A DNA stretch of 64,000 nt, taken from NCBI GenBank assembly GCA_002261195.1, contig MVBO01000039.1:47686-111685 (forward strand), given 5' to 3'. Positions 1 to 13,844 of this stretch are shown here, piece by piece. Each line of letters starts with the position of its first letter. The first letter of the stretch is position 1. The notes below the pieces were generated by a model. It made no database searches. It was not told the DNA's origin and saw only the letters and a program-made list of their open reading frames with translations. The stretch comes from Bifiguratus adelaidae. Lineage: Eukaryota > Mucoromycota > Endogonomycetes > Endogonales. Position numbers and translations under genes: made by a program.

Positions 1-3000
1 TGTCGATCTGGGAAGTAACTGTTTTTGAAGTATAGTCTTTTTCATCATCTATGAAAAGCAGTTTTTGCAGTGCAACCGCAATTCGTCCGCTGATGTCTAC
101 CTGATATGACTGTGCGAGTTCATGATCAGGCTGCAATTTCGGTGCCGGTAGGCTCGGCAGATCGAGATTGGCTTTATAGGTATAAAGATAATGCTGGAGA
201 TACCATAGTAGAAACCTTAGCCGGGGATGATTCTGTTGAACAGATTCAAACATTGCATCCGTTTCGATCAACATTAGACTGAATTCCACCATTCGACTGT
301 AGCTCGATTGACCGTGCTCGTCGTAGTGATCTTGCGGTTCCGATGTTAGGTTGGTTGATATACCCGAATAATCAATGACGGCATACAAGGGATCAACCAT
401 TGATAAGAAGCTAAAGGCTTGTCGCGGTTCACCGAAGAACGCGAATGCATTCTGCCATTGAGAGTCAGTCGGAAGGATGGCGGACAAAAATTCGGCTTTC
501 TCGGTTGTATTCGAGCAAACAATTGGATCCTCGATCAACGTGCGCAGTCGGACAATCATGGAGGGTATACTGCAGGTAAGAGCACGTCAATGTGAGTTCA
601 ACGAGCATGGCCAGGCGAAACAAACCTTAGCGGATAAGCAATGTCATTAAGCTTATTGTGAATATCAGACTTGAAGGCTGATCGCAATGAAGACTTCGTT
701 GACGACTCCAAATTTGATTGAGCCAACTTCGTCCACACTTCAGAAGCCAGTCTCGTGACTGTGCTAGCATCATCTGAGGTGGTGCTCATCCGAGAAAGAT
801 CAAATATGTCCGGGAGCACGTCGCAATGTTCTTCCAGAAAGTGGGACATTGAAACTTTGTCACTGGCAACAGCCAAAGCCTTAAGGCTTGCGGCCAGACT
901 GGGAATCGCTGTGGTCTCATGTAAGTGGCACCAAGAGAAGGCGCTACTTTTGATTGCATCAGCCAGTGATCCATAAATGCGAAGCAGTTCCGGAGCATGT
1001 AGCAAGGTATCGTCTGCAAAGGCACGTCCGTCAGATATAATCGCAGGGCATCTTCCATGTTTACACTTACCCTCGAACCACAGCGCTTTACCTACAGCAC
1101 TACCAGCAATCAAAGAGGAATTCATTAACATCTCGCTCTGTCCAAGAGCATCCGCAAGATTCGAGATCTCCAAAGTAATAAGGGAGGCAAATGAATGTCT
1201 CTCTGTAGATTCGTACGTTTGTTGAAGCCATGTATCGACAAAACCGATTCTGTTCTCTGCAGCTGTACTGGTAATCAAAGAATGGATAACTGATGCGACA
1301 GACTCCGCAGGGAGATCGGTATGATAAAGTATGATGTGAACAAGATCGGAGTAGGATGACAAAGTCAATTTGGATGCCTTGGAGAGGAATTCCTGTGATA
1401 ATAAGCTCTGGAAAGTGACAAGAAACGGATTAGCAGTGAATCCTGGGCAGCAGGTACTAAAAGCTAACACTTGCTTTGTGACCGACATTGGCGGTTTCGG
1501 CCAGATCGCACAAAATCCTTAACAAGTGCATCAATGGCGTCCCTGAACCTATACAAAGGTTGAAACCTTAGTGGCCGGGTTTAATGACGGATGCATCCGC
1601 CTATCTTACCATGACAAGCAGATAGAGACTCCATTGTGGCTTTCAAAAACGTTGCCAGAACCTCCCTCTGCCATAGGAATGTAAGACCGAAGCAATATGT
1701 AACAAATGATAGAATGATCATACCGAACAAGCTTTAGCATCAATCCTTGCGCACATCGATTGTATAAAGGTAGCCGCGTCGGTGCTGGTATCGTCTGGTC
1801 CTGCATTTTGTTCCTCGCGCATGCCTTTGATGACCACGCAGACAACGCCTTGTAGGTTTTGACGAAATGCTGAACCCTCTGCGCCTGCAACAAAAGGTTA
1901 AATAAGTCAAGTATCTTCATGATCTAGCCGTACCATCAAGCTTGGATAACGACATGACATAGCCCGTATTTGCGCCCGTAATAGCCATTAGCTTTTGACG
2001 ATTTGCCCCATTAAGCTTTTTGACGACCTAAAGCGATTGTCAACCAATGTTGCCGCACCAAGCACGCAAAATGCATGGGACTTACGTCCGCATCTCTGAG
2101 CGCGAATTTTATCGGCGACCAGATGGAAGTCTCCAAGAGAAGCTCCTGAACATTGCAAATTTCTGGATCGCTTCCACTAGTGTCATTATCAGACTCTGTC
2201 GAAGCTTTGAATATCGTGCTTACCCGTTCCGCTTGAGATACCAAAAGAGACATTCAAAATACGATGCTATGCCGTCATTCAGAACGCTGGAATCAACCCT
2301 GGTTACTCCTTTCCAAAGGTCCTTGAAAAAGTTGCCAGCAAATTCCTCCTTTATCACCACCTTGCAAAGACAAGGTTAGCTCATTTGGTAACATTTTGCA
2401 TCAGGGACTTACGTCTTGTGGCATATTCGCAATCAAAGGTAAGAGACTTGGAAATACGACGGGTGCGCACCTTGTGTCAATTGAACTCAGAAGACGCATG
2501 AGGAGGGTAACCGAATTCTTCTTCCGAGAGAGCTCCACTGTCCATGCCCGAGGAAAGTCTGGCAATCTCGTCAGAATCGCAATTGAAGTTACGAGCCTGC
2601 TTACTTTTCGTGAGAACTAACAGAGTATCCCAAAGCGCGCCGGAATTCAAGTTGTAAGAATCGGCTAGGGCGTTAGGTAAGAATGCGGGAACTATTTCAT
2701 GCTCATATTGTTCCACGGCACCTAATTACGATGAGCGATTTTAGCAAGATGTTTATTAAAAGTTTGTGTCAAGCATGCTTACCAGGACTTTGTAAGATCA
2801 GCACTTTGAGAAAGCGGTAAGTAGCGCGGCGTACTTGAGCATCGGTAAATCCAAAGAACGACCATAGCTTCTTGTTCCCGAATAAAGACGTATATTCGTC
2901 TTGATAATCTTGCCTTTCACCGGTTGTGAGATACTCTACGAATTGTGAGTAATAGCGGCAGTAAGACGAGACTGCATAAATTCTAACCTATTAGGAAGCT

Positions 3001-3836
3001 CAAGGAATCCAGGCATTGCGCGATTACTCGCGCATACTTTTGCGCCCTTTCTTCTTCATTCGTAAATCTCGGATCGCTCAATGTATCAGCATCTTTCTCG
3101 AGCAATGTCTCTGAGATGAAAGCAAGGATCTCGCGTTGACAAAACACATAGACCCCCTTTTGTTTTTCTTTGGAAAAGACACCTTCAAAGGCATCAGTAG
3201 CTGCTCGTGCAACTTCTTTGTACGGATCGAATTGAGAACATAGCCATACACCCATGACTACTTTAAGCTGTGGGGCCATGAGTTTTCCTGCTTGCTTTGC
3301 AACGTATCGATGCGTCATGTTCGTCAAGAGTCTCACTCTTCGATCCACATCTAGTGCTAATTTGGTATATAGGGGAGACTAGGACAAGATAAGCAACCAT
3401 GAAATGGCATGCCATGCTGTCCACCTACCCATATGGCTAGAACTGCTTGTATAGAGGATGCATCCAAAGTTTCGCGCTCCAGATAACTGGAAAACTCTTC
3501 CAGCGATCGCGTCTTGGTGGTGGTATCTCTTTTGGTTAGTTTGCGGAATACCACCAGTAACTCCGCCGGCAGATCCTGAGAGAGCACCCGCTCGTTCTCA
3601 GTGCTACTGGTATCCCCAGCCGCCTGCTGAATGGGAGGGATGCCGGCAGCGAATTGAGCGAATCCTCCAAGACCTGACGCTGGAAACGGATTTGATCCGC
3701 TTAGGAGATCAGCTGCCCGCCTATCGAGATAATGTCGAGATTAGAACAGACGTCCCTAATCAAGCGGCCCTACTAACCTACTGCTGGCGGGTTGAAGGTT
3801 TCCCTTTGTCCGATTGTGCTTATCCGCCCTCCCCAT
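1..3836 (-). CDS. LTN1: E3 ubiquitin ligase listerin, N-terminal part (runs off left edge)
   Basis: Listerin is the RING E3 ligase of the ribosome quality control complex. It ubiquitinates nascent chains stuck on 60S subunits. The first exon (3836 to 3778, donor GTTAGT) encodes MGRADKHNRTKGNLQPASS, the conserved listerin N-terminus. The second exon continues with a GGFAQFA segment and then LVVFRKLTKRDTTTKTRSLE, also typical of the family. After that comes helical HEAT-type sequence interrupted by several short introns; the longest open block is 598-1488. Only the N-terminal and middle parts lie here, so the C-terminal RING is outside the window. The start is set by the match of exon 1 to the family N-terminus. 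Identification rests on these N-terminal motifs; internal exon borders are unresolved. Confidence 0.85.
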
Positions 3837-3942
3837 AACTAACGCAAAGGCAGATTTGGTCTAATTTCCGGGTGTGAGAGGCGCAGTCAACGGCTTTGGC
3901 TAGCAAAGTCGAGTCTATGGCTATGTACAGGAATACAGTATG

Positions 3943-4796
3943 CTAGTACGCTACATCAGCTCGCAACCTAAAGTCGGATAGGGTATACTTTGTGGGTTTG
4001 TATAGCGTTCCATGTAACTTTCGAGCACATCGATATGCCTCGGAGGGACTTTTGAACTCGGCAAGGTATTTACGTACTGAAGCAGCTGGTGCGACCTTCA
4101 ATTCTCGGACAGGGACCTTTGTCGTATTCGATGGGTAAAAGCCTTTGGACTTTAGGTAGTCGACTAATTCCTCCCTCTCCACAATCTTTGGTAAACCGGT
4201 GACGACGACTGATTGACCAGCACCCGTCCTTAATTGAGGATGTCTGAACCGCGAAAGAGGATCCCTGGAGCGATCTTGCTCCTCATCCAATGTCATCTAA
4301 TGAGTTGCCATGAACAATCAGCCCAAAAGACATTCGAAATGTTACTTACGGGATGAACAGTGATGCGATTGCCGCCTACAAAAACACCATTGTTCTTTTG
4401 GATAAAATCTTGTGCATCTTCTGCACTGTTCAGTCGTAGAATGCACCTTCCTCGGAGCTGAAAGTATTCATTGCGCAGAAAGACGTCTGTATAATCAAAT
4501 TCAGTATGCCGTCATGAGGATGCGTAAGATACCTACGGTCTTTGAACGTCACGGGTACGTTGGTTCGCGTTCTCTTCACCATTCTCGTTATATCAGCCGT
4601 CGTTGCCGTCGTTGGCAAGGATTTGACAAGTACATAGCTGGAGCTGATCTCTGCCGGTTTTGTAAGGAATTAAGCCATCGAAACCGCTGCGATTGCGGTA
4701 CTCACTGTCTATGTCGCTTTGATGACGTCGTCCTGTCCTCGCGCTCACAACGCCATCGGCGGCTGACCTACCCATCCTCGCTGCTGCTGTTCGCAT
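3943..4796 (-). CDS. RRM-domain RNA-binding protein, possibly mitochondrial
   Basis: This multi-exon gene encodes a protein with two RRM-like segments. The second is the clearer: it starts around SVVVTGLPKIVEREELVDYL, with the beta-1 VVVTGLP motif, and ends with SVRKYLAEFKSPSEAYRCA. The first has YVLVKSLPTTATTADITRMV followed by an exon with FLRNEYFQLRGRCILRLNSA. Splicing a GTGAGT donor to a CAG acceptor joins a start at 4796 (MRTAAARMGRSAADG) in frame to the first RRM. The N-terminus is rich in Arg, Ala and Ser and lacks acidic residues at first, as in mitochondrial presequences; that localisation is inference. The start lies only 57 bases from the divergently transcribed PIN4 start. I do not recognise the specific orthologue. 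Confidence 0.6.
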
Positions 4797-4853
4797 TTAC
4801 TCGCACTGCCAACATAAAGACTGAAAAGGAAATTGCATTTGTCTCGCAGTACG

Positions 4854-5646
4854 ATGGGCAAGAAACCAGCAGCAAAGTCTAAAGGTGCTGAAGGTGAGTC
4901 GTATGCTCGACGATCGTTGCTTTGCATGCTTGACAAACATAAGCTTCAGCTGAAGGTGCGTCCGGCAAGGCTACCAAACTGAAATCAGCAAACAGTGTGC
5001 GGGTATGTTCAAAAACGGTTCCCTTCTATCTCTTCCATAACGCGTCCGCCATGAGTTAGGTTCGTCATATACTATGCGAGAAGCACAGCAAGGCAAGACT
5101 TTACGTTCAAATCGAGTGTATGCAGTACTTAATTTAGCCTTATAGGTGATGGAAGCCATGGCCAAACTTAAGGAGGAAAACATGCGGTTTGACAAGGTAA
5201 TGTGGATGATTATCAATAGGCTATACGTATTAAGTTTTGTCAGGTTGCCGAGCAATACAGCGAAGACAAGGCGAAGGCCGGAGGTATTTCAAGGTGAAGA
5301 GATTCGATGTCAAAGTTAATGATTTTGCCCTAAGGTGCTTTGGGATGGATGGTTCGAGGATCTATGGTTGGACCTTTTCAGGATGCTGCTTTTGCTTTGC
5401 AGCCAAGTACCCTGGGTGCGTGAGGATATGTGATATGCCAAAGCTTCGAGACGCTGATAGTCCATTAACTGCAGACAAGCCAATCTTCACCGATCCACCA
5501 GTAAGCTGGATACAACGTTAGATGGATTGCCCTAACGGATTGAACCAGGTTAAAACTGTACATGGCTATCATATCATCATGGTGGTATGTATACATATTG
5601 CCATGTTTGCAGAGATCTTACATTTCACCAGGAGGACCGCAAATAA
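4854..5646 (+). CDS. PIN4: Parvulin-type peptidyl-prolyl isomerase (PIN4/Par14)
   Basis: A small cis-trans prolyl isomerase of the Par14 class, which in animals acts in ribosome biogenesis. The gene has about six exons. It opens with MGKKPAAKSKGAE, a basic Lys/Ala-rich tail like that of Par14. Then come VRHILCEKHSK, VAEQYSEDKAKAGG, ALGWMVRGSMVGPFQDAAF and a last part reading KPIFTDPPVKTVHGYHIIMV followed by EDRK and stop. The VRHIL start, GGxLGW core and HGYHIIMVE end are family signatures. It lacks the WW domain of Pin1, so it belongs to the Par14 subgroup. The stop lies 70 bases from the convergent DUF2278 gene. Confidence 0.9.
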
Positions 5647-5715
5647 AAAGCAGATATGCCTCTCTAAAATCAGTTGGACGCCGATTTCATGGTCCTGGAA
5701 TTTATTGCGGATACT

Positions 5716-6560
5716 CTATGAAGAGGTCCAAGATTGCGTCTGGAACTTGGTGAACAAGGCATTGTAGGAACCATTAGCAAGTCGGAAAAAGATGGCTCCA
5801 TCTTGCCAAGGGCCGTCCTCCGCACGATGCCTACTGTCATCGTTCTGCTTCATATGGATGTTGTGAATGCCATTTCCAGGTGTAAAGCCAAATTCTTGAT
5901 CGGGTTTGCCTGTAAAGGGGAAAATTAAGCATAGCATTCGAATTCTGATCCACTTACTCTCTGGCCTCCAATGATCACCGACGCAGATTATGTATGCGGG
6001 ACCATTGGCTTGGTCGGCCACAATCTGCTCCACATTCCTTTGGATCAGCTGCTGCAGTGCGTTTTCGGGTCCGGCAGAACGCATATGCATATTTTTGAAA
6101 TCGGAGAGAGAAGAGGGGTGGTTGGTACCGAATGTAGTCAAGCGCACCACCGTCTTGCGAGTGGTCAAGGGATAGACTGTATTCGATGCCGAGGAGGAGA
6201 GCCATTGATCCATGAGCTGGCTGTACGGATGATTGAAAGGTTCTATGTAATGATATTGGAGCTCAGACCCGTCATCGGAAAGGCAGTTGACCTAGGAAAG
6301 CGGTTATATGGTCAGTGACTAGGTTGACCTTCAAGTGCAAGCTTACGTACGGCCGCACGATACTCCGTGCCTGTCTTATCCATCAAATGGATTTCAAAGT
6401 GGTTTCCGGAGCCAACTTTGCCGGGGTCACTGGCAACAGGGATACCAAACTAGACGCTATAAGCGGGATCGTGATTTCCAACATTTGCATTTCCTTGAGG
6501 ATGATGCGTTTTATGGTGTCTGTTTCCGTGGGGATGAGAGGAAGGCTCGAGTTGGTTCAT
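5716..6560 (-). pseudogene. DUF2278 (YukJ-like) protein gene, apparently damaged
   Basis: The end of the protein reads GNGIHNIHMKQND and GPWQDGAIFF, the hallmark of the DUF2278 family, whose function is unknown. Introns join EYRAA to VNCLSDDGSELQYHY (donor GTACGT near 6348) and WRPES to KPDQEFGF. Upstream, AYSV is followed by a TAG (6450-6452) and then FGIPVASDPGK in the same frame. The family has YGVxKGxPV at this position, so the stop falls inside the conserved start of the domain. The middle of the domain also seems to change frame: the family motif ALDYIR is found in another frame (around 6129-6155), while SAGPENALQQLI downstream is back in the first. I read this as a decaying gene. A diverged working gene or assembly errors remain possible. 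Confidence 0.5.
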
Positions 6561-7451
6561 GGCGTAGTTATGAAAGGAAAAGCAGGTTGAAAAGGATGTT
6601 GTTAGGACGGAATATGGATACCTGTTTAGTGTGACGGCATTCAAGGGTTCGGTGTCATTTTGTATGGCCAGGAATGGCCCCGATCGCACTTGCCAAGAAG
6701 ATTGGCCCTGATTGCGCGATACCCGGGGATTTGAGTAGTTGAAATGGTAGCAAGTGAATGATCAGGATTGATGGAGAAGGTACACTACATCGGCCAGTAC
6801 AACAGTGTTGAAGGGGAATATCGACATCTCTCGCGCTGACAATGTCATCCATGTCCATGTGATGCGTCCCTGTGATCATCTTCCTGTTTGCTGCAAGCGC
6901 CAACTTTGAGCTCCACATTCCATCGTCAGGAGCAATAGGATCATTGAAACTCACACGTCCGCGTAATTAAATCGTAAATGACGTCGCGCGATATAGGCTG
7001 TAGAACAAGATTTCATGCCCTCGATCCATATCCACCCTGGAGCAAGCGGCGAGTCCATAGAGTACTAACCTGACATCATACAATGGTCCTGTATTATAAC
7101 ACCAATCCAATCGACACTGAAACAAAAGGCGTGAGAAACCTCAACTAGATGCCAATTGCCCAAAGAAGCAGTCACATCTACCTACGTCCGCTGACAAGGG
7201 ATATCCATCCATCACTTGATTCAACGAGAGACAACGACCTGCATCCATACGTGCATTGGGTGCCTCTATCATCCACATACTTGATTGAACGTCGAAACAA
7301 ACGCAACTCGGACACGCCATCAGGTGCACATTCCTCGAAAACCCCGTCACCTCGGTTAAAGGACTCCTACATCCACATCCACTTTCACTTGTACACAGTC
7401 AAACTTGGTCCTCTCAAGGATTACATTGCACATATATACGCATAGACGCCA
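6561..7451. other. Intergenic, divergent 5' flanks of the DUF2278 locus and DHH1
   Basis: No convincing gene is seen. The open frames here (for example 6655-6954 on minus, 7149-7445 on plus) have no family motifs and no clear splice links to neighbours. Part of the right end is probably 5' leader of DHH1. Confidence 0.4.
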
Positions 7452-9042
7452 ATGATGTTAAATAACACAACGGCTCCAGCTTTAAAGTAAGTATCGCGTT
7501 TTCACTGCACATGGCAATTTGGCCTGACACGACTTGCGTATGAAGCCACGAGAATGACAAGTGGAAACAAAGTCTCCACCTCCCACCCAAGGACAGCCGT
7601 CCTCAAACTGAAGTAAGTTGCTGCATAGCCAGCGCAGAACCTTTTGGCTAACGTATGTCCCTCACAAGGATGTGACAAATACCAAAGGAAACGAGTTCGA
7701 AGACTATTTTCTAAAGAGAGAGTTGCTCATGGGCATCTTTGAAGCTGGCTTTGAGAGACCATCCCCAATTCAGGAGGAAGCTATTCCCATTGCTTTGACC
7801 GGAAGAGACATATTAGCTCGTGCCAAGAATGGAACAGGAAAGGTAAATTCGGCTACATAATATGAGCGTATCTGGCAAAAGTAGCTAAGCATCAGCTAGA
7901 CTGCGGCATTTGTTATTCCTTCACTCGAGAAAGTCAATGTAAAGAAGCCAAAAATTCAAGCGCTTCTGCTGGTACCCACAAGAGAATTGGCACTTCAGAC
8001 TTCCCAAGTCTGCAAAAACCTAGGCAAACATATGGACGTACAAGTCATGGTGACGACAGGCGGAACAACATTGAAGGATGATATTCTTCGATTGCAAGAA
8101 ACGGTTCATATCGTGGTCGGTACACCTGGCCGTATCTTGGATCTCGCCTCCAAAGGAATCGCGGATTTTAGCGAATGTCCGACGTTTGTCATGGATGAAG
8201 CCGACAAGCTACTCTCACCCGAATTCTCGCCTATCGTCGAACAGTTGATCCAATACTTTCCGAAGGATCGTCAGATCATGCTATTCTCGGCTACCTTTCC
8301 CCTATTGGTCAAGAACTTCAAAGACAAATACCTCGTGAAGCCATATGAAATCAATCTCATGGATGAACTTACCCTTCGAGGTGTCACTCAATATTACGCT
8401 TTTGTAGAGGAGCGTCAGAAAGTTCACTGCTTGAACACCCTCTTCTCCAAGCTGCAAATCAACCAATCCATCATTTTCTGCAACTCTACGAACCGTGTAG
8501 AACTTTTGGCCAAGAAGATCACCGAATTAGGTTATTCTTGCTTCTATTCACACGCCAAAATGCTTCAAAGTCACCGAAACCGCGTTTTCCACGATTTTCG
8601 CAACGGCGTTTGCCGTAACCTTGTCTGCTCTGACTTACTTACCCGCGGTATCGATATTCAAGCTGTAAATGTTGTCATCAACTTTGACTTCCCCAAGAAC
8701 GCCGAAACGTATCTTCATCGTATCGGAAGAAGTGGCCGTTTCGGCCATCTTGGTCTAGCGATCAATCTCATCACCTACGAAGATCGTTTCAATCTTTACA
8801 AGATTGAGCAGGAGCTCGGCACTGAAATTCAGCCTATTCCTCCAGTAATTGACAAGAAGTTGTATGTTGCACCGTCCGCCATCGATGACCCCCAACAACA
8901 ACAACAACAACCGCAACAAACCAAGCAGCAACAAATGCAACGTGGCTACCCTAATCAACAATTCCAGCAACCCTATCCCCCTCACCATCGTAATAACTAC
9001 CACCACCACAATCCCCACCACCAAAATCCGAGACGTGCCTGA
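7452..9042 (+). CDS. DHH1: DEAD-box RNA helicase Dhh1/DDX6
   Basis: This is the ATP-dependent RNA helicase of P-bodies that promotes decapping and represses translation. Exon 1 is short ([12 protein letters not shown], donor GTAAGT). Exon 2 ends [14 protein letters not shown], and exon 3 starts [13 protein letters not shown], the family-specific lead-in. The helicase motifs are all present: Q motif ([10 protein letters not shown]), motif I (AKNGTGKT, split by an intron after the Lys), motif II (DEAD in VMDEADKLL), SAT in FSATFP, and motif VI ([10 protein letters not shown]). The C-terminus, from about codon 415 of roughly 465, is a Gln/His/Asn/Pro-rich low-complexity tail. Such tails are known in Dhh1 proteins and help condensation into granules. 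The family assignment is secure. Confidence 0.95.
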
Positions 9043-12155
<3,113 letters not shown>

Positions 12156-12223
12156 TTGCGATGTATCTCTATTAGTTTTCTTTTCTCTCTTGCCTTCACG
12201 CATTTATTGGACAATAAAATGGA

Positions 12224-12231
12224 TGACGTCA
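12224..12231. promoter_or_regulatory. CRE-like TGACGTCA upstream of the complex I subunit gene
   Basis: A perfect TGACGTCA palindrome lies 51 bases before the start codon at 12282. This is the consensus site of ATF/CREB bZIP factors. Its position in a short intergenic gap suggests a promoter element; binding is inferred. Confidence 0.35.
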
Positions 12232-12281
12232 ACCAAATTTATACTGTGAAGGGAAGCACTTCTGAAGCAACAGTTGTTCAC

Positions 12282-12934
12282 ATGGCTTCGCGACTCGTCC
12301 GATTGCCCGGTCTCATCGGCAGACGGGTTGGCACCACGCAACGTAGCTATGCCTCGCAATCCAACACTGCTGATCCTCGCTTCCCAGAAGAAAGTAAGTC
12401 TTGCAGTGTCCTTGAACCTTACTGATGCCTAGCTGTAGCTTTTGGAAAGATTTGGCGCAACGCTGCATTGCTAGTGCTGGTGGGTGCGACATGGTACCAA
12501 GTGGACAAGGCACTTGCTCGGTCTCACGTAGGTGTTGCATACATTCGCAATCAAGAAGCTAACAATGTTGTCTAGGGTGGACATCCCATCACACAGTGGC
12601 TCAAGGACAACATGACGAAAGAAGACGAATGGCAACGCATTAATGAAAAACATCTGGAACAGGCTGTTTCTGCTGCAGAAGACAAGTGAGTTGAATAAAT
12701 CATGCGCTGATCGACTCTTTGCTGATGTGAGATATTAGGTTGTTGTTCCAAGAAGCGCAACGTGCGCCTATATTTCGGATGAGGTACCCAGAGTAAGTGT
12801 TGATCTTGCATCAGCAGTCGACACGACATATGTGCTTACATATTCTTTTGCGCAGATCGTTTGAACAAGCTAGTCCTCATGCGATTTCTGTGGGTTCCCA
12901 AGCGGACGTTTCCGATGTGAACGTCAAGTTTTAG
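12282..12934 (+). CDS. Mitochondrial protein, probable complex I 17.8 kDa-type accessory subunit
   Basis: A small five-exon gene for about 125 residues. The N-terminus MASRLVRLPGLIGRRVGTTQ followed by RSYASQ is Arg/Ser-rich without early acids, a classic mitochondrial presequence with a likely cleavage near RSYAS. A hydrophobic stretch follows (WRNAALLVLVGATWYQVDKAL), probably one transmembrane helix. Then come HPITQWLKDNM, an acidic helix, LLFQEAQRAPIFRMRYPE and a C-terminus reading ASPHAISVGSQADVSDVNVKF. This pattern (presequence, one helix, FRxRxPE, then SPxxIxxGSQADxS) resembles the fungal NADH:ubiquinone oxidoreductase 17.8 kDa subunit. The match is from memory of the family pattern, so the function is a moderate call. 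Confidence 0.5.
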
Positions 12935-13295
12935 ACGATATGGGAACTAGCATTTTTTTGTCGTTTACGATGCTTTAGACACCCAATACTATGACAGCTA
13001 CTGTACAGTACTCGTCTTGCCTCAATACAAGTGCCTGACGATTTGCTTTTGGAATGCTCTGATGCTAAGGGTATGGTTCTCCAGTAGGCTTTGTACGGTA
13101 ATGGTCGCACGGGGTCAGTATTCCTTGAGTGGTGCATCGTGCAAAGTCTAGTTTACATCGCACACGGCATCACGTACAATGTAGCATCTCCGATCCCTAT
13201 CAAATGCACCGCGATAGGTCCCCAGGATAAGCTCCTGTGGTAAAGATGCCAATCGGATATATCTCCGTAATGGCGAGATTGCGCAGTATTATCTC
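12935..13295. other. Intergenic, convergent 3' flanks
   Basis: About 360 bases between the ends of two converging genes. I see no gene, RNA or repeat here. Confidence 0.5.
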
Positions 13296-13757
13296 TCAGT
13301 CTGTCTGATAAAAGCCGTCGGGTCGTCGATGCGTCACGACCTGGTGTGTGGAGGCAGGCTCAAATTGGGGTAAAAAGGCACTCCCATTGGATCCTTCCTC
13401 GAACGCAGCTGTTCCAGCCAGAAAGGAATACATGGGACTCTTTGCGGTATCGGGATAAGACTTGCGAAAACCGAGCGCAACGTGTATGATGGCATAGTCC
13501 CCCTTATCGTGTGTGGTGAGGTGGTCATAGAGATGTTGGGCGCACAGGAGAAATTCTGTCCACACACCAGAGTCGGGGATCAGGTCGAGCAATTCTTATT
13601 GAAGGTCACAAAAGAGAAATGCCTTCTTTCGTTTTACGGTATCCGCATGGTTCATAACCAACGAGAAGGGTGGTCTAGAGGATGGTGGGCCTCAAAGTTT
13701 ATGGGTTCCGCGGAATCCAGGTGTGGATACGTCGCCCATCCAGGAATAGTGTTCCAT
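13296..13757 (-). CDS. Hypothetical protein, three-exon model
   Basis: I do not recognise this gene. An in-frame model can be built: start at 13757 (MEHYSWMGD), an intron of 56 bases (GTATCC to CTCTAG), an exon TTLLVGYEPCGY, an intron of 43 bases (GTAAAA to ATAAG), and a long last exon. That exon begins LLDLIPDSGVWTEFLLCAQ and ends THRRPDGFYQTD. The result is about 120 residues, without a signal peptide or transmembrane helix. The second intron is near the lower size limit in this window. The last exon could instead belong to the gene upstream on the same strand, though no splice link was found. Confidence 0.35.
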
Positions 13758-13844
13758 CTATTACGTCGCCCTAAATAGGATACGTTACATACGCGGCTTT
13801 CAGATGAGATTACAAGGTATCGGGAGTCAAGACATGAGATTGGT

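Noticed and set aside
5971..6318. 115-codon open frame on plus
   Set aside because: Antisense to the DUF2278 locus, which carries recognisable family motifs.
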